Source of the DNA: Oscillospiraceae bacterium
GTDB taxonomy: Bacteria; Bacillota; Clostridia; Oscillospirales; Ruminococcaceae
Reading direction: 5' to 3'
NCBI GenBank assembly: GCA_031281115.1
Contig: JAITFV010000332.1
Span: 1-5,857, forward strand
Length of the DNA: 5,857 nt
Shown: piece after piece, positions 5,784 through 5,857 of the stretch
Numbering within the stretch: position 1 is the stretch's first letter
Layout: the number at the start of each line of letters is the position of its first letter
Made by a program: the position numbers and the translations under genes
Notes under the pieces: generated by a model
Database searches by the model: none
Told to the model about the DNA's origin: nothing
The model's input: only the letters and a program-made list of their open reading frames with translations

Positions 5784-5857
5784 AATACTTCTCTCCTTTT
5801 CTTAATTTTCAAATTACTATAATAAAACTTTGAATTCTTGAATTTATAAAACTTTAA

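Noticed and set aside
5784..5857. Promoter for the 88-residue gene
   Set aside because: TATTAT and TATAGT occur, but no -35 with acceptable spacing could be found, so I left it uncalled.

Overview
The window holds a minus-strand pyrimidine (UMP) biosynthesis operon from a bacterium that looks like a Gram-positive anaerobe of the Clostridia, perhaps the Oscillospirales/Ruminococcaceae. This is inferred from the long type-2 PyrF (309 residues), the order pyrC-pyrF-carA-carB, strong AGGAGG-type ribosome binding sites and a clean sigma-A promoter with an extended -10. No rRNA or marker gene is present, so the placement is tentative.

Layout in transcription order (high to low coordinate). A small membrane protein with a C-terminal zinc-finger-like motif (5783-5517) comes first. 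A strong promoter (5456-5422) follows, then pyrC (dihydroorotase), pyrF (orotidine-5'-phosphate decarboxylase) and carA (carbamoyl-phosphate synthase small subunit). Next is a block foreign to a normal car locus: a DUF559 Vsr-like endonuclease gene with palindromic repeats on both sides, and an AT-rich gene for a 263-residue zinc-ribbon membrane protein. The operon resumes with the first 167 codons of carB, which runs off the left edge. No stretch over 300 bases lacks a gene.

How the genes work together. CarA and CarB normally form one enzyme that makes carbamoyl phosphate from glutamine, bicarbonate and ATP. PyrC closes carbamoyl aspartate to dihydroorotate, and PyrF makes UMP. PyrB, PyrD/K and PyrE are not visible and may lie beyond the left edge or elsewhere.

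Main discovery. CarA has an intact reading frame and intact structural motifs but has lost its whole glutaminase triad: the nucleophile Cys is Gly242, the His is Val325 and the Glu is Ser327. The enzyme encoded here should not be able to hydrolyse glutamine and may run on free ammonia. Other points are the separation of carA from carB by about 1.4 kb, a DUF559-linked repeat family with constant arms and interchangeable hairpins (one copy encodes the end of the nuclease), an array of four hairpins bounded by short inverted repeats between pyrF and carA, and a pyrC start region that reads AATTTG, as in the UTP-controlled E. coli pyrBI promoter.
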